From Strix aluco (Eukaryota; Chordata; Aves; Strigiformes; Strigidae): a DNA stretch of 64,000 nucleotides. The stretch is taken from the NCBI RefSeq assembly GCF_031877795.1, contig NC_133935.1:86372748-86436747 (forward strand), given 5' to 3'. The position numbers and the translations under genes were made by a program. Under the pieces are notes generated by a model. That model did not search any database. It was not told the origin of the DNA and saw only the letters and a program-made list of their open reading frames with translations. Position 1 is the first letter of the stretch; each line of letters opens with the position of its first letter. This document shows positions 37,701 through 50,906 of the stretch, in pieces.

Positions 37701-39044
37701 GGTGAACGGCGCTGAAGTGCATGTGTGACTATTAAGGTGACAGTCTTAGGTTTATTAACCTTTGTTTAACATTGATTCTTTTTCGAGTCATTCTGTTCAG
37801 TGATTAGCATCGTTCGGTGATTTTTTGAGCATACAAATTAAGCATTGGCTGGATTTGACAGAGGCTGGTTGTTCAGTTTTACCTGATACTGGGCACTTCT
37901 TCAGCACAGAGGGAGGTGGGTGTCTTCTCCCCAGCTTAGCTGTCTGAAACACGAGGATGTTTTACAGTCTGCTAGTTCATCCAGGCTTATCCAGCCTCTT
38001 CTTGCTGCAAATTCAGAAATAATCCATCCTAAGAAACAACTGTTGCACCAGTTTATTAAGACCATGGCTATCAGACAGCTCTAAGCATTTTGAAGAGCCT
38101 TAGTACAAGGAATAAATTTATAAAAAATAGATTTAAGGAAGAGGTACTTAACCCTACAAAACACCCCCTATGCAGTGATGTGTGAGTCCTCTAGTGAGAC
38201 TTTCCCACCTTGCAGAAGGCATTGGACCTCTCGAAGAGTACTTGTTTCAGGCTGTCTGCAGACCCTGGTGGGTACTTTTAAAGTGCTCATACTTCATCAT
38301 GGCTTCAACCTGTCTTTGCCTGGAATAATGCAGAAGTGCACATTTGGATTTGGGTGATGCTGGAGAGAAAGGCACCTGGACCAGCCTCCAGCTCCCAGTT
38401 TAGTTGTTACTGAAATCCGTAAGAAACAGGCTCCTGAGCATCCATCCCTGAAGCTCATCAGAGTCACACGAGGAGACCAGGAGGAGCTCAGAGTTAAACT
38501 CAGATTTAAAACCACAAACTCATTTCTAATCCTGCAGCACTTTCAGGTCATTTCCCAAGCTCATGGGGCACAGAAGAGCTGGAGCAGGAGCCCTTCAAAT
38601 GCCTGTGAGAACCATCAAAAGGAAAAAAACTTGAAGGTAGCCCCATGGGCACTCCCATGTTCCCTACAAGGACCAGGAGACACATTATGGGGAGCACTGG
38701 CTCCCTGCTGCCACCGTCTGCAGCTTGTACAACTCAGAGCAATTTGAAGACATTACTCTGTTTGCAGTGGACAGCACATACTGCAGTCGGGACTAGGTTA
38801 TTTCAAGCCCTCCCCCTCCTTCTCCTCTGCTGCTGGGTGGGGAACCCACCATTGATTCACCTTCAACTTGCAACTGCAAGGTCCTGGACCAGTAGCAACC
38901 AAGTGGCATCAAAGACAGCATCATCAGTCATTCCTTTTAGCAGGATGGCAGGTGTCAGGGAGAGCATCTGCAAATAGAAATAGGAGGAGGGGCTATATCT
39001 CCCTCCCTCAGCTCTCTATCCACCCAGGGTGCTCTGAGACCCAT

Positions 39045-39145
39045 CAATTAATACTTAGCACTTCTACAACAGGTTACAGGTTCAAAGTGCTGTGCAAATA
39101 TTAGCTAATTAACACCCTCTCCAGGCTGTGAGGAAGGGGAGATTT
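39045..39145 (+). repeat. Probable ancient amniote SINE relic
   Basis: Contains caaagtgctgtgcaaatatt, then agctaattaacaccct and gctgtgaggaagg. This is the word order of an old SINE-type tail in which 'caaagcgctttacaaacatt' is followed by 'cctcacaacaccctgtgagg'. It is diverged and the ends are unclear. Confidence 0.45.
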
Positions 39146-41417
39146 GTCATCTCCACGGTGCAGGTTGGTAAGGGTGGCTGGGCGTGTTCAGGGCACTGGG
39201 GGAGAGGAGAACGAAAGCTGGTTTGGGATCAAGGCAACAAGCTGTGCGTCTGCGTCTCTTCCTGATGATGCCTGTTCATGACCATGGAGCAGTTGCATTT
39301 CTTTTCCCCTGCAAATGGAAGGGATAAATTGTGCCCTTTTCCTAAAAAGGGGAGAGGACAGAAGCAGAGTCTCCAGCAGGGGCTGCAGCTCTTCTTCTGG
39401 ATTTCTTCTCCAAGACCACAGAGACCCATGTCCTGATGGGAGGCCATCCATCTGTGCTGAGACCAATTCAAGCAATTCCCCTTTATGTCCAATTCATGGC
39501 AAGATGTGGGGGCTTTGTGCAGAATTTTTCAACTAATGCTGACATGAAAACAGAAGTTTTGTAAGATGGACTCATCAAGGATACTGGTAGGACTGTAAAC
39601 TCTTGGACACAGGAAGCATGTTTTGTGCCAGTCCATGTGGTGCTAACCACAAAGGCATGACCAGAGATGCTTCAGTGATCACAAATAATTCCCCTTCAGT
39701 GGGCAAAATTACAGTTTGTGCACTGGCCAAACATCTGTCAGGAAAGGGTGAGGTGGAGTTCATCCTGCCCCAGGGTGGGAAAGGATGTGGCATCCCTTCT
39801 GGATCTGTCTGGAAGCACACAGAATCTTTATCCAAAAAGTCCAAAGCCTTTTCTGCGATGGCTCCTGAAGCTTCTCCCTTACCAGCCTCCCAGGCCAAGA
39901 GGCCTCCGTGCCCAGCCTAAACTGACAGCGCCTCCTCCTCCACAGAAAATGCACCTGCGTCCTAAGCATTACAAGTTAATGCCCAACAGCTCTGGATGCA
40001 AAGAAAAGACTATTTTGTTATTTTACCAGACTGTTCGAAATTGCAGGAAGTGTTGAAATATGTAAAAATGGTGATTTGATTCCATATCATTCTCACACAA
40101 ACATGCACCCAAAGCAACATCTCCCCCCCACCATGCCTAGGCTCATCTGCTGATATTCCCTTTCCACCCACACAGAGCCAATTAGGAAGGAGATGAAAAC
40201 CAGTGCATGCCAGCTATCAGGTTCTGCTACCTCAAAACTCTCCCTGACCACCCCATGCTGCTCACCCCACCTCAAAATCTCAGTCCTGATCCCCATAACC
40301 CCAGACTTCCCTTGCTCCACACCTTCATTATAGGAGAACCCAATACCACGTTTTATATATATCTTTAAGTCTTAAATCCTTTTCACCCCTCCAGAATACT
40401 TAGGAAATGACTAGAATAAATGTTTGCTTTTTTAATAAGAGCACACATGAGGATTCACTGCTGGGGAGAGCCCAGCAGCTGTGAACAGATGTGTCCTTAG
40501 GTCAATCCAAACCCTATTGTCATTCACGACTGCAACCCACCGCCACCCTGACAGGAGCAGACATACAAAGCTACATCTATTATAGCAAACTAGACAAGGT
40601 CAGGGCACAGGATCAAACTCCAGCACACAATTACGCATACTTTTAAGCTACTGGCGGGCTATCTGTCACAGTCAGACCACAATGAGCAGTCTCCCAGACA
40701 CTGGCCAGACCTTGGAGGTCTACATAGGCCAAAAGACCCTTCCCAGAACATAGACTGGGTTTGGTCACCCTGTTTTGGAGAACAAGAAAATTTAAGCATG
40801 GGAACACAACTATGCCCTGCTATGTCTCAGGGCCGGTGAATGACCTCTGTCCCATGTTGCTTAAGACAATGAAACAGCCGAACAGCCCTGGGCTCTTCTG
40901 CAACCTCTCCTTTGAAATGCCACCTGTAGAGTTCACCTCACGCCAGGGCACCACCAAGGGTGGAAGCCATCCAACTGCATTTATAACAAACGGAGAAGAG
41001 GGCAGAGAGGGTTGAAGGAGGAACGCTGCCTTCTGTATGGAAAGCAGACACTAAGGCTTTGCACCATGAGCTCTAGCAGCTGACAAGAGTGTGGCCCCTT
41101 GAGTGCCATCCTACTGCTCTGACCGGAGATCAACTGGTGGCTGCACAGCTCCTGGCTGAGGGCAAAGCCTTGCTCACCCTCAGGACAGTTTTGGAAGAGC
41201 TATTACAAATCCTCCTCACCTGCCCCCCCTGCATGCCAAACTTCAGCGCTTGATGTGTTTTTACGTACCATTTACAGTCTCTTTGTAGTGTTGGGAAGAA
41301 AGAGGAGGTCCCTTCATCAACGGGAGGGCAGAGGGCTGCTGTGATGGCTCGCACAAGATGTGGACACACAGAGGCTGGAGAAAGGGAAAATCACAGTGGG
41401 AAGATGTCCTGATCCAA

Positions 41418-42120
41418 TGTTGGGGGAAGTTTTGATATGATCCCAAGAGTGAGATTACGACACAAACAAGGTCAAATACCGTACAACCTTTCAAACTTTA
41501 CTCCCGTGAAAAGATGTAATAGGGATAGGACAGAGGGAAGCAGAAAAGGTCAGAACAGTTAAGCAAGCAAACGGAAGAGATGCAGCAAGCTCAGTTAGCA
41601 CTACCACGAATCCAGCAGCATCCCATTGGTTTGGTCTCGGTGCAGGTGATGAGGGGTCCCTGCAGGCGATGGGGGATCCCCTGAGAGAAGAGTACACCGT
41701 CCTTTTATCATCCCAGTCCCCACAATCAGTCCGCCCATTTCCACAGAGCTCATTATCCTATTCACCGCCCCATGTTCCTCCATGCGTGCATGCCCAGGTG
41801 TTCACAGTGATTGTACTGGGGGTGGGGTGGATTAGGCCAGCAATGCCTTCAGCCTCCACATGGCCTCCTCATCCCGACTCTTCCCCACGCCCTGCAAACA
41901 AGCACAGTTTGGTAGATGTTACAAAAGATGTCGTTGTTCCAGCTGCAGGCAGACACTGTGGTTTCTTTGGGGATATTTTTGTCCTATTCAGGGCGTACTT
42001 CTTCACAGCAACGGGATGTTGAGGCCCAGTTTAGGCAGTGGTGCAGTGTCGAAACAGGCAGCTGACAGAGTCCGACAGTCTTACACCACCCCACGGCTCA
42101 GGAGATGGTAACGGTGCAAC
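41418..42120 (-). mobile_element. Possible solo LTR (endogenous retrovirus type)
   Basis: On the minus strand the segment starts TGTTG and ends CAACA, an inverted terminal pair of LTR type. Internally it has a TATA-like gatgataaaagg near 41700, followed by a likely start region, and a poly(A)-like AGTAAA near 41500 before the right-hand (minus 3') end. This order (promoter, then poly(A) signal, then CA) is that of U3-R-U5. Against it: I see no matching target-site duplication (flanks differ) and no primer-binding site or polypurine tract beside it, and I cannot name a family. The boundaries are guesses. Confidence 0.3.
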
Positions 42121-45100
42121 AGCAATGATGAGACAAAACCGCTGACACAGTCCCTTACAGAAGAGCTCAGTGTGATGCCAGCTCTGTGGTTGGCCAACAT
42201 CCTCCATGTCACCAAATACCCTGCTGGACCAAAGGGACCGGGTGGTACAACACGCAGCCTTGTACCTGCCTCAGACAGCAGCCTTGTTGCACCTTTGTCA
42301 ACTGCCAAACTCAGAAAGCCCCTGTGAGCTCTTTGCCTGCAGGACGTGCACAACACACAAAGACATAAGAAGGTGCAACGGGGAGAGAAGAACGGAGGGA
42401 AAGCATGAGGGCCCATGTGCATGCTGCCCATGGCTGTGGGGTGGAGGACAAGTGAGCCAAGAGGGTTGTGTCCATAAGCAGGAGCAAGAGCAGCCTGGGG
42501 GGAGCAAGTTGACGCTTGGAAAGCAAAGCAGCAAGCAGGCACGCAGGGGATTTTGGTGTAATGTTTTCCAGGGAAGTGGGGTGACACGGGACATCTCTGT
42601 GGGGGACAACTACCTGGCAGCCCACACAGTGATGGATGATGGGGCATATGTGTGGGGAGACTGGGGGGATATCCTGGCTCTCGTATCTCCTCCTGCCATC
42701 CAAGCTGGCCAGACTGGGGGAAAAGAGAGTGCTGAGAGATTTTCAATGCACTGCTTGTCACCATGGAAACCCCTTCCCCTGCATCCCAGCTGGCCGGGGA
42801 TGCTCACGTTATGGGGTGGCCACAGAGCGCCAGGAGAGGACCAGCCCTTGGGAAGGGCATGGGGCAGGAGCAGCAGAGAAGGGGTGGTCCTGGGCCTCAG
42901 AGCTCTGCAAGCAGGACAGGATCAGGCTCTGCACGCCTCAGCCATGGGGAATTGCAAGCTGATCCCTGCGTCAGCCCTGGCACTAAGTGGGAAGGCTGGG
43001 CAGCCTCTGAAAAGCCTGCAAAGGCATCCAGAGAGACAGGAGGTGAAAGGGTGTCAGCCAGAGGTGCTGCCAACTGATAAAACGTCAGAAGAAAACTCCC
43101 TTTGTTCATTTACTCTGGAGTTACCCATCATGGGGTATCTGCTCCTGGAGACACACAACCAGGCAACCTACCAGCTCAGGTCAGCCAGAGCAGGGGTGAA
43201 GGCAAGGCAAGCAGTACAGTTAAAATATCCAGATAAATTATCCTGCTTAGCATTGCACCATGCACATCTGTTTCAGCTGTCCTCATGCATCTGCCTATCA
43301 TGGTGCCCTTCTGAGGACAGCTGGTCTCTTCTGCCCACACTCAAGCCAACACCAGCCTGGGCACAGAAAAAAAAACAAAACCCAAAGTTTGTTCAGAGGG
43401 AGCAGTACATGTCCCCTTCTTCTGTCTCCCAGGAAGGTGGTGAAGGAAGGATGGACCTGGCATCCAGATCCTATGTTCGCAGTCTCCGTCTCCTTCACCA
43501 CTTCAACAAGCTGATATAAATCTTTGCAAGATTGGGTCTGCAAGGAAAGGAGTCTGGGGGCAACACCATTGTCTCTTGGAGGTGCTGGAGAAATGCTTGG
43601 AGGTGGTAAAACTCACCTTAAACCATGCACATGGTTTTAGACTGGTACTCAGTAGTCCTCAAGGGAAACTGAGCTCACACTTGATTAGGATTCACGTTTG
43701 GTAGGTGTTCAGCAGTCTTTTCAACATGTTTCAGGTTTTTTGTTTGTTTTGTTCTGCACAGTATTTATTGTGTGTTTGCTGTTGTGTTTTACCAGACTGG
43801 AAGAAATATGTAAACAGCAAATGATCAAAGCAATATATCTTTTATATCTAAAAGCAGGCAAGCCAGATGGAGTTAATTAATGAAGATGTTTAGCAAGACT
43901 AGAGCTTAGCTCATATGCAAACAGGTTGTTCCCAAAAGCATCAATCTAATCCAATAAACAATTTGTGGGGGTGTAAGAAATGCTGCTTTGTTCCTTCCTT
44001 CCCATTACAAAGAGCTGAGCAAAACTTTTGTTGTTGCTGTTTAATCCTGGTGAGATGTTTTGAATTAACAGCACCAAAAGGTAATTTTCTGCCTGTACTG
44101 GAAACATCCTCGGCTGCATGTCTTGATCCTGTTGCTTAAGGCAAAAGAGTAGTCGAGTATCCAAAAGCAAATTCAGTGCTCAGACTCTTTCCTGAGACTG
44201 CCAACAAGGGAGCTAATTATGGCCAATAGTAATAACATGGACATCACTGCATACCAGACTGCATCCAGCCAAGAGTCCTGTTCTCTATCAGATGATAATT
44301 CAGGATGTTATGTCAGATTTTATTTTTATTCTACAAGATACTACCAGACATAAACTGTTAGAATGCCCCAAGTGACAACCCATTCAATCACTCTGTGCTG
44401 TGATCCACCCTATAACTCAGATTTACAGGCCAGCTTTATGCCACAGATTATTGATCAATTATTTGGCTCGGGTTGCAGCAGTCTATGATGCCAATCCCTG
44501 ATCGTCTGGCAAGAAAAGAGGAGCTGGCAGCCTCCTCCGGGACAGCACGGATGTATGTGGACCCATACATGGGTCTATGCAATTCCCAGGGGCTGCAGAG
44601 ATGGGGTCCCATCACTGTCAGCATCTACCAGCAGAGAGAAGAGCGAAGTGCCCGAGCTGCCTGGAGAGGAAGAAGCAAAGCAGAGCAATGGGATGACTCT
44701 GTCTGCATTTCGATTGATCTGCAGAATGGGATACCGGGGACAAAGCAGCGATTCAGGTCTTACTAAATGGGTCAAGCTTCTCATTTCTGCATTTGAAACA
44801 AAGAAAGGAGGAAAAGGGGTGGGTTGCCATGCCCAGGTGTCTCTGCTGGGCTGTCTGTGTCCCAGCAGCTGTGGATCAGAGGTGGGTCTCGCGGGGAAGC
44901 TGTGGATTCGGTCCCTGGGATGCTTGCAGAGGTGGCTACAGCTCCAATTACCACACATGGCAGGAGGAGAAGGGATCAGGACCTCACACCTCCTGTTGTT
45001 GAGGAGCTTCAGGCCAGTTCTTCTGGCAATACAACCCTTCAGCTTGCATGGCTTCTACCTCACCTTCTTTCCCTTGTCACACTGAACATGAAGATTTCTG

Positions 45101-47569
45101 AAGTCTGCCTGTTGCATGGGGTGGGGAGGTGGGATTTGGTTTTAGCCAAGCCTGGCTGAATAAATGCAGGCAGTGCTGCACACAGCAGAGTCCAGAATTC
45201 TCCCTCAAAGGGGCATCTTCTCCTGACCTTGGGAGCTACAGAGGGTCTGTTCACCTTGACAGACCAGTGAGGTAAAGAGCTGGTTACAGTCCTCACCAAT
45301 CCCTTCCTGGCTCTGGTGAGAGGACCTTCTTTGGAGATGGCAATAGAAGCTGCTACTGCAAAATACATAAGAGCCCACCAAATTCTCCCTTTCTCTCACC
45401 TCTTTTTCCACCATAAGGTGTGAGTGAGATGAAGATGACAGGCCATTGTCCAGCCACTGACCATTCCTGCTCCATCATCCCACAGTCGGAAACTTTCCTG
45501 CTTTGAGACACATCAAACCTGGCCCTTCTGCTAACGTGGCAGAAGAACCAGAGGACTTCTTTATCCAGGAGAAACAGTCTTATGTGGTGTTTATGCTTGC
45601 AATAGTTACCATAAACCTGTTTGTTTTGAGGGAAGATTGCTCAGTAACCCAAGGTGCCATCGTCTGTCAGCTGCTGCGCTCACACCAGGCTTTTGAGAGA
45701 TGTCAGAGACTTGTAGACAAATTCAGGAAAAGAAAACATCAGGATAACTTTATTTTATGGTTGTACCACACCCTCTTAACACCTATAGCTGGAAGCCCTT
45801 GAGTCAATGCTGCTTCTTCCTCCAACTCTCCCTTCAGCCTGTCAAACACACACTTTGAAGGAGTTTGAATACTTCTCTTCCAGACAAAAAAACATTTATC
45901 TTCGTGTCTCTCCATATCCTGAGCTCAGAAAAAACAGGTAAGGATGCACTAAAACAGATTTCAGACTTTCTCTGTGTAAAAATAAATATGCCTTTTCCCT
46001 TACTTAGGACCTTGTTTGTCTTTCCTCTATGGGATGGAAAATGGCAAACAAGAAAGATGTAGAATTTAAGGAGAGGTGGGTACGCATGTGCATGCCCATA
46101 CATGTGTGTTCCCAGCAGCTGCAACTCCAGGAACAAACCAGCCGTCCTCAACTTTCAGATAACGTGAAGCTTCAGATCCAAAATGGCATGAGATTTGCCC
46201 GTGTTATCCTCACACTTACCGTGGCTAGAAAAGGTCAAAATGGTTTTAAAAACCACTTATATCCTGTCTGTGCTGCAGAGCAGACATCTCCCCAGCTTCC
46301 TCAAGCTGCAGCAAGCTTTCAAACCAAATGGATCAATAATAGCTTTAAAAAATTATCATCAAGAAATGAAAGGCTTGGCATTGCACATCCACTTAGGTAG
46401 CTGTAACTACAGCAAATTAACATGAAACTGAAGTCGGTCCCAACTGAAGGCACGTCTCTGAGATGCTGGAGCCTGAAATGGCCTTTCTGACGTAAATTTA
46501 TATTAAGTACCAGCAATCTTTTTTGTTTCCTTCTTTAGCATTTTACTTTCAGTTGGATTCTTTCCGAGTCTATTTTAATGGGAGATTTCCTAGACATGGG
46601 GACAAAGCCGCTGTCAATCACGTTTCTATTTATGCTTGTCAAGGATGATGATGGTCATCTGAAACTACAGACTAGGTCTATTTAACAGAGGTGAGTGTGC
46701 TCAGGGTTTGGGCTGGAAATCTCTCTGCTCCGACTTCCTAGTCTGGGGACCATGGTCCCTGCTGGGAGCGTGTGGCATGACCCAGATGGGATCTGATGGT
46801 CTTTTTGGTCCCTAAACAGCCATTTTTTATGGCCTTGATAAAACAACACACCCATCAGAAAGATGACACAGAGAGAGAGCACGAAGACTCCAGCCCCTGT
46901 TTCCCAACCTTGTTCTATCCTGTTGTAACCCCGTGACGAGCCTCCACACCTCCAGCAGCTCCCTGCAAAGGTCAGGTGGAGGAAACCACTGAAGACAGCC
47001 CTCAATGAATGAGAGATTGGAACCAGGTTTAAACACAGTACAGGATTAGCCAGACATCACATCCAGACCTTAATTGCCCCTGGACTGAGATGTCCAAAGA
47101 AGCTTTCATGGGGGTAACCCCTGACTTGGTACGGGGAGCGCAGACAGTTTATTTTTCAGCCCTTGGCCACCAGCCATGCATCAAACTCCAGTGAGGTTTT
47201 CCAGCAGCAAAACACTGTCTGCAAGGTCTTTGCCCTTTGCCAAACCTCTTCTCCTTCACCACCCAGCTCTGCCCTGTCTATTATAGCAAAACTCAAGTGT
47301 GTACAAGGGCAAAGACCAGCCCCACTGAGTAATGCAAGAGCTGCAGACCTGTTACTAAATACTTACTTACGTCAGAACAATAAAGAGCTTTTCTTTAATT
47401 TCATTACCAGGAGGAAGATCATCATGCTGTCTGCGCAACGGGCTATGGATTGGGATGCCTGGCTTGTGCTCTTGCTTCTTGCGCTGCTGCTGTGGAAGCA
47501 CAAATAGCAAGATGTCAATTAATTGCATCAGGAATTGGTTTGATCCCCATCCACAAAGGTAATGAGGCA

Positions 47570-47640
47570 TCAAACGTCCATCGATTTCAGTGGCACAGAG
47601 GCACCTGAAGCATTTCTGAGGATCTGGGCCTGGCTGTGTC
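47570..47640 (+). repeat. Possible ancient repeat fragment
   Basis: tccatcgatttcagtggcac followed by gaggatctgggcctgg matches, in order, the 'gacttcagtggg' and 'gcaggatcgggcc' words of the same old repeat type as at 19545-19620. Weak on its own. Confidence 0.25.
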
Positions 47641-48476
47641 AGGATCTCTGCTCCTGTAAGAAGGGGATGACTGTGCTACCTGTGGGCTTTAGGGTCTGGG
47701 AGGCTTAGCTCCAGGATGGAAAATGATCTGCACTTTCATAACCCATAGCACGAACAGCCAAGAGAAAAGAGGCTGATCAGGAATGGTTTAAAAGAAAAAA
47801 AAAAAAAAGTTATAAAATCACCTTCTGGGACAGAGAGTACTGTACTGAGAGTGGGTCTGCTGCTCAATCTCCACCATCTGCGAACAGGATGATGACCTCG
47901 TTCTTTCAGGAATAGTTCAGCACAGGACAACTTTCTTTGAAGGCTGCTGAGGTCCCTTCTGGCCCTCCCAGGACTGTGTTACTGCTTCTTCTGAAATAGC
48001 TTTTGCCATTGGGTGGGATTCACCCAAAGAAGATCATCCAGGCTCCCTCCAAGATCAACGGGAAGGGGAACACATTCAGAGGCAGTTCATATAAATCCAA
48101 TAGGTGGGCTGAAACATGCTTAGGATAAAACACCCTCTTCCATCAACAAGAGAAAGAAAGCGAGCCAGACTCCCTTGGGCTAGAAGCTCATAGATACCCA
48201 ACATTGCCAAGATGAGGCCCAGTCTTGGGTAAAGGATCAGACCAGAAGCATTGCAGGTCTCCTCCAGTCTGAGCACCAGAGAAACAAAGGGTAAGGTTCT
48301 GTGGGTCAGCACAGGAAGAGCCACAGTGGCTGCCTGCACCACTGCCAGCTCCTACCTGCAAGGTGCTGCAGAGCCCTCCCTCCTGGTCCTGCACACTCCT
48401 TCTTTGACATAGCAAAAGCATGGCGAGTTGCAAGGTGGCAAAACATCACAGTTTATAGTGGGTTTTTAAGTTACAG

Positions 48477-48543
48477 AACAACAACAACAAAAAGAAGTCA
48501 AGTTTAGGGACAGAATTCTAGGATGTGACCTCCTCCTCCTCCT
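48477..48543 (+). repeat. (CAA)n and (CCT)n short repeats
   Basis: acaacaacaacaa at 48477-48491 and five CCT triplets at about 48529-48543, separated by unique sequence. Confidence 0.8.
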
Positions 48544-50886
48544 GTCCACATCCCTCTTCCCATGAAGACACCGTTCTCTGCAGTGCATTCACTGCAGTGG
48601 CAAACTCAGTTTTTGCAAATGACTTCAGAAACCTTTGTACAAACTAAAAGGTCCTGGGAAACCAGGACACAGGGCTGGGAGAGCCCTTGGACAGAGCAGC
48701 TGAGACCAGCAGAGCTTGTAATTAGGTACTTGGCTCTATCTCCCAAGTGTGTCAGGGTTGTCCCTTAGCAGTGGCCCTAAAGGTAGAGCACAAAAATTAT
48801 ATTTTCCCAGAAGGCTGGGAACGAAGGACTCTTTCCCCTCAAAAACTGCTCCTCTGATGCTTCCTACAGTAACATCGAGGCCATTTTGGTACTTGTGGCA
48901 GAATCACAAACACTTTGCAGGGATGAGGGACATTTTAGCATCCTGGCATGGGGGGGGCATTGGGGAGCCAGACTGCAGGTCCCCACCTCAGCACATTCCT
49001 ACTGCGTTTCCTAGGACAGGAACATAAAAAAGAATTTTTTTTTTTTCCCCTTTTCCCTCCACTGAGTCCCTCAGCAAAGAGAAGGGCATGAAATGAAAGC
49101 AGGTTAGAGAAAATTTCACTGGCGATATTTCATGCTGCCCCTAGTCTGTTCTTTCCTACTGAGTATTCCCAGCCTGAATATTGAGTAACCCGAGCTTCAA
49201 AACACACATGGAGGTGATGGATTGTTGCTGAATGCAGGCTGAAGTTTTAAGCCAACAATTACTTTTCTCTGAAGACTTTCTTCCCACCAGAAACTGGGGA
49301 ACAAAACACCTTCGAATTGTTTTTATGAACAATGCTGTCTTCTGCACAGTAACTGGAATCTTTAAAGGATGCTGGGTTATGAATAGCTCTCATTACTGGG
49401 GGAAAAAAATGCCTGGTGCCATGTTGGTATTTTTTGTACATGCGCCTACTGTATGTGCAGAGGATTAATCACCACTTTTAAGGAGAATCAGAGCTGAAAT
49501 GATTTACCTCTGAGCAGAAACCCAATTTAAAAATGAAGGAGCCCACTTAGAGCCTGCCTCAGAGTCCAGAGCCCTCTCCTTCCCCCTCCTCTCCTGCAGC
49601 GGGGAGGAAATGAGCCTCCCCGGAGACTGCTGAGATGGACCTCAGCAAAATGAATGTCTCTGTAATCCCGTAAATCAAGTGGTGAGTAACTTCTGTCTCA
49701 GGGAAGGGATTGCCTACAAACTGGAGGCAGAGTCAAGGGGTGAAATTCAGAAGAAGAGCATGGAGGTGCTGAAGATACCTCCAGGGGCAGAATACCAGTT
49801 TGGCATTTCTATTGATTGTTTTCAACTTGTGCGATGTTAAAGCTTGCCACCTTGTACATCACCCTCAAAAATAATTTTAAAAAAAGGCAAAAAACCACCC
49901 CAACCCAACCACATTAAACAATAATCTTTTAATAAAAGATTGGCTCTGCTTGATGGACATGAACTTTCCACAGGCAACTTTGGGGTCTCATTGGGGGACC
50001 CCATTGCCTGCCCTCAGCACCTCATAGTCCTGAGTAGGTGCACTGCATTACTACAGGCTGAGATCCAAGGAAACAAAGCGAGTAGCACATCATCTCACAG
50101 GGCACTTGGGACAGCAATGAAAACAGATATTTTTATTTTTTGATATTTTTACATCAAGGTGGGGAAAGTGGTTACTCGGGCACTGCTCAGGGGCAGAGTT
50201 GCTGAGACATTTCAGCTTTCCAATGAACCACAGGTGTCCCAGGGAGGCAACAGTGACCACACACCTCGTGCCTCCTGGACAGATCAAACACAATACCTTA
50301 GTTCAGCTCGTCCAAAGCAAAAACTCAAAAAAAGGAGGACAGACACACACAGAGTGCCCATTCCCAGTGGGTAGATTAAAAATTGCATGTCCACACATTC
50401 TCTCCTCCGGTGCCTACAGAGCATTTTCCAGCCTAACACAGTTATTTCCACCAGGGTGGGGAAATAGGGGCATGAAAAATCTGAATGCAATACTCAAAAT
50501 AGAAACCACATAGCCTGATGCCTCAGTGACCCCCATGGAGCACTTGGCACCCTTTGCATGGACCAAAATGGTTCAACTGGTTGGTTCAACTCATGGTCTC
50601 CTGGGGAAGCAAGGCGAGTGAGACCATCTTCTGGATTTCATGCCTTGAGACCCACCATCTCAGCTTGTGCATGGGGTCCCCTCGGACCTGTAGGAACCTC
50701 CAACCTAGCTGGATGGCACAAGGAAGAAGACATGAAAGACCATTAGCCCCAAAAGGCTGACCCCAGGTAGCAGGAGGTGCAATAGAGCACAAAGCACTGC
50801 CTCTCCGGGGAACCCTGAGTCACCAAGGTTTGATACATATGGGTTTATTATGCTATTTGGTTTCTTGGTAACAGCAGACCAAGCTA

Positions 50887-50906
50887 CAGCAGCAGCAGCA
50901 GCAGCA
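50887..50906 (+). repeat. (CAG)6 trinucleotide repeat
   Basis: Six perfect CAG triplets then CAA. It is not in a supported coding exon. Confidence 0.9.

Larger units (their letters stand above)
26120..39044. other. Gene-free stretch
   Basis: No supported gene. There is a polypyrimidine-leaning patch at about 28125-28345 (tcctcctcctcc and similar), A-rich runs at 31322 and 34613, and two candidate elements (30225-30480, 32860-32965). The longest frame, 35724-36416 plus (230 codons), overlaps minus-strand frames and shows no domain. Confidence 0.6.

Noticed and set aside
45503..45802. 99-codon plus-strand frame with a protein-like second half
   Set aside because: Looked like a possible retrogene fragment, but I could not link it to any family, and there is no poly(A) tail or splice context.
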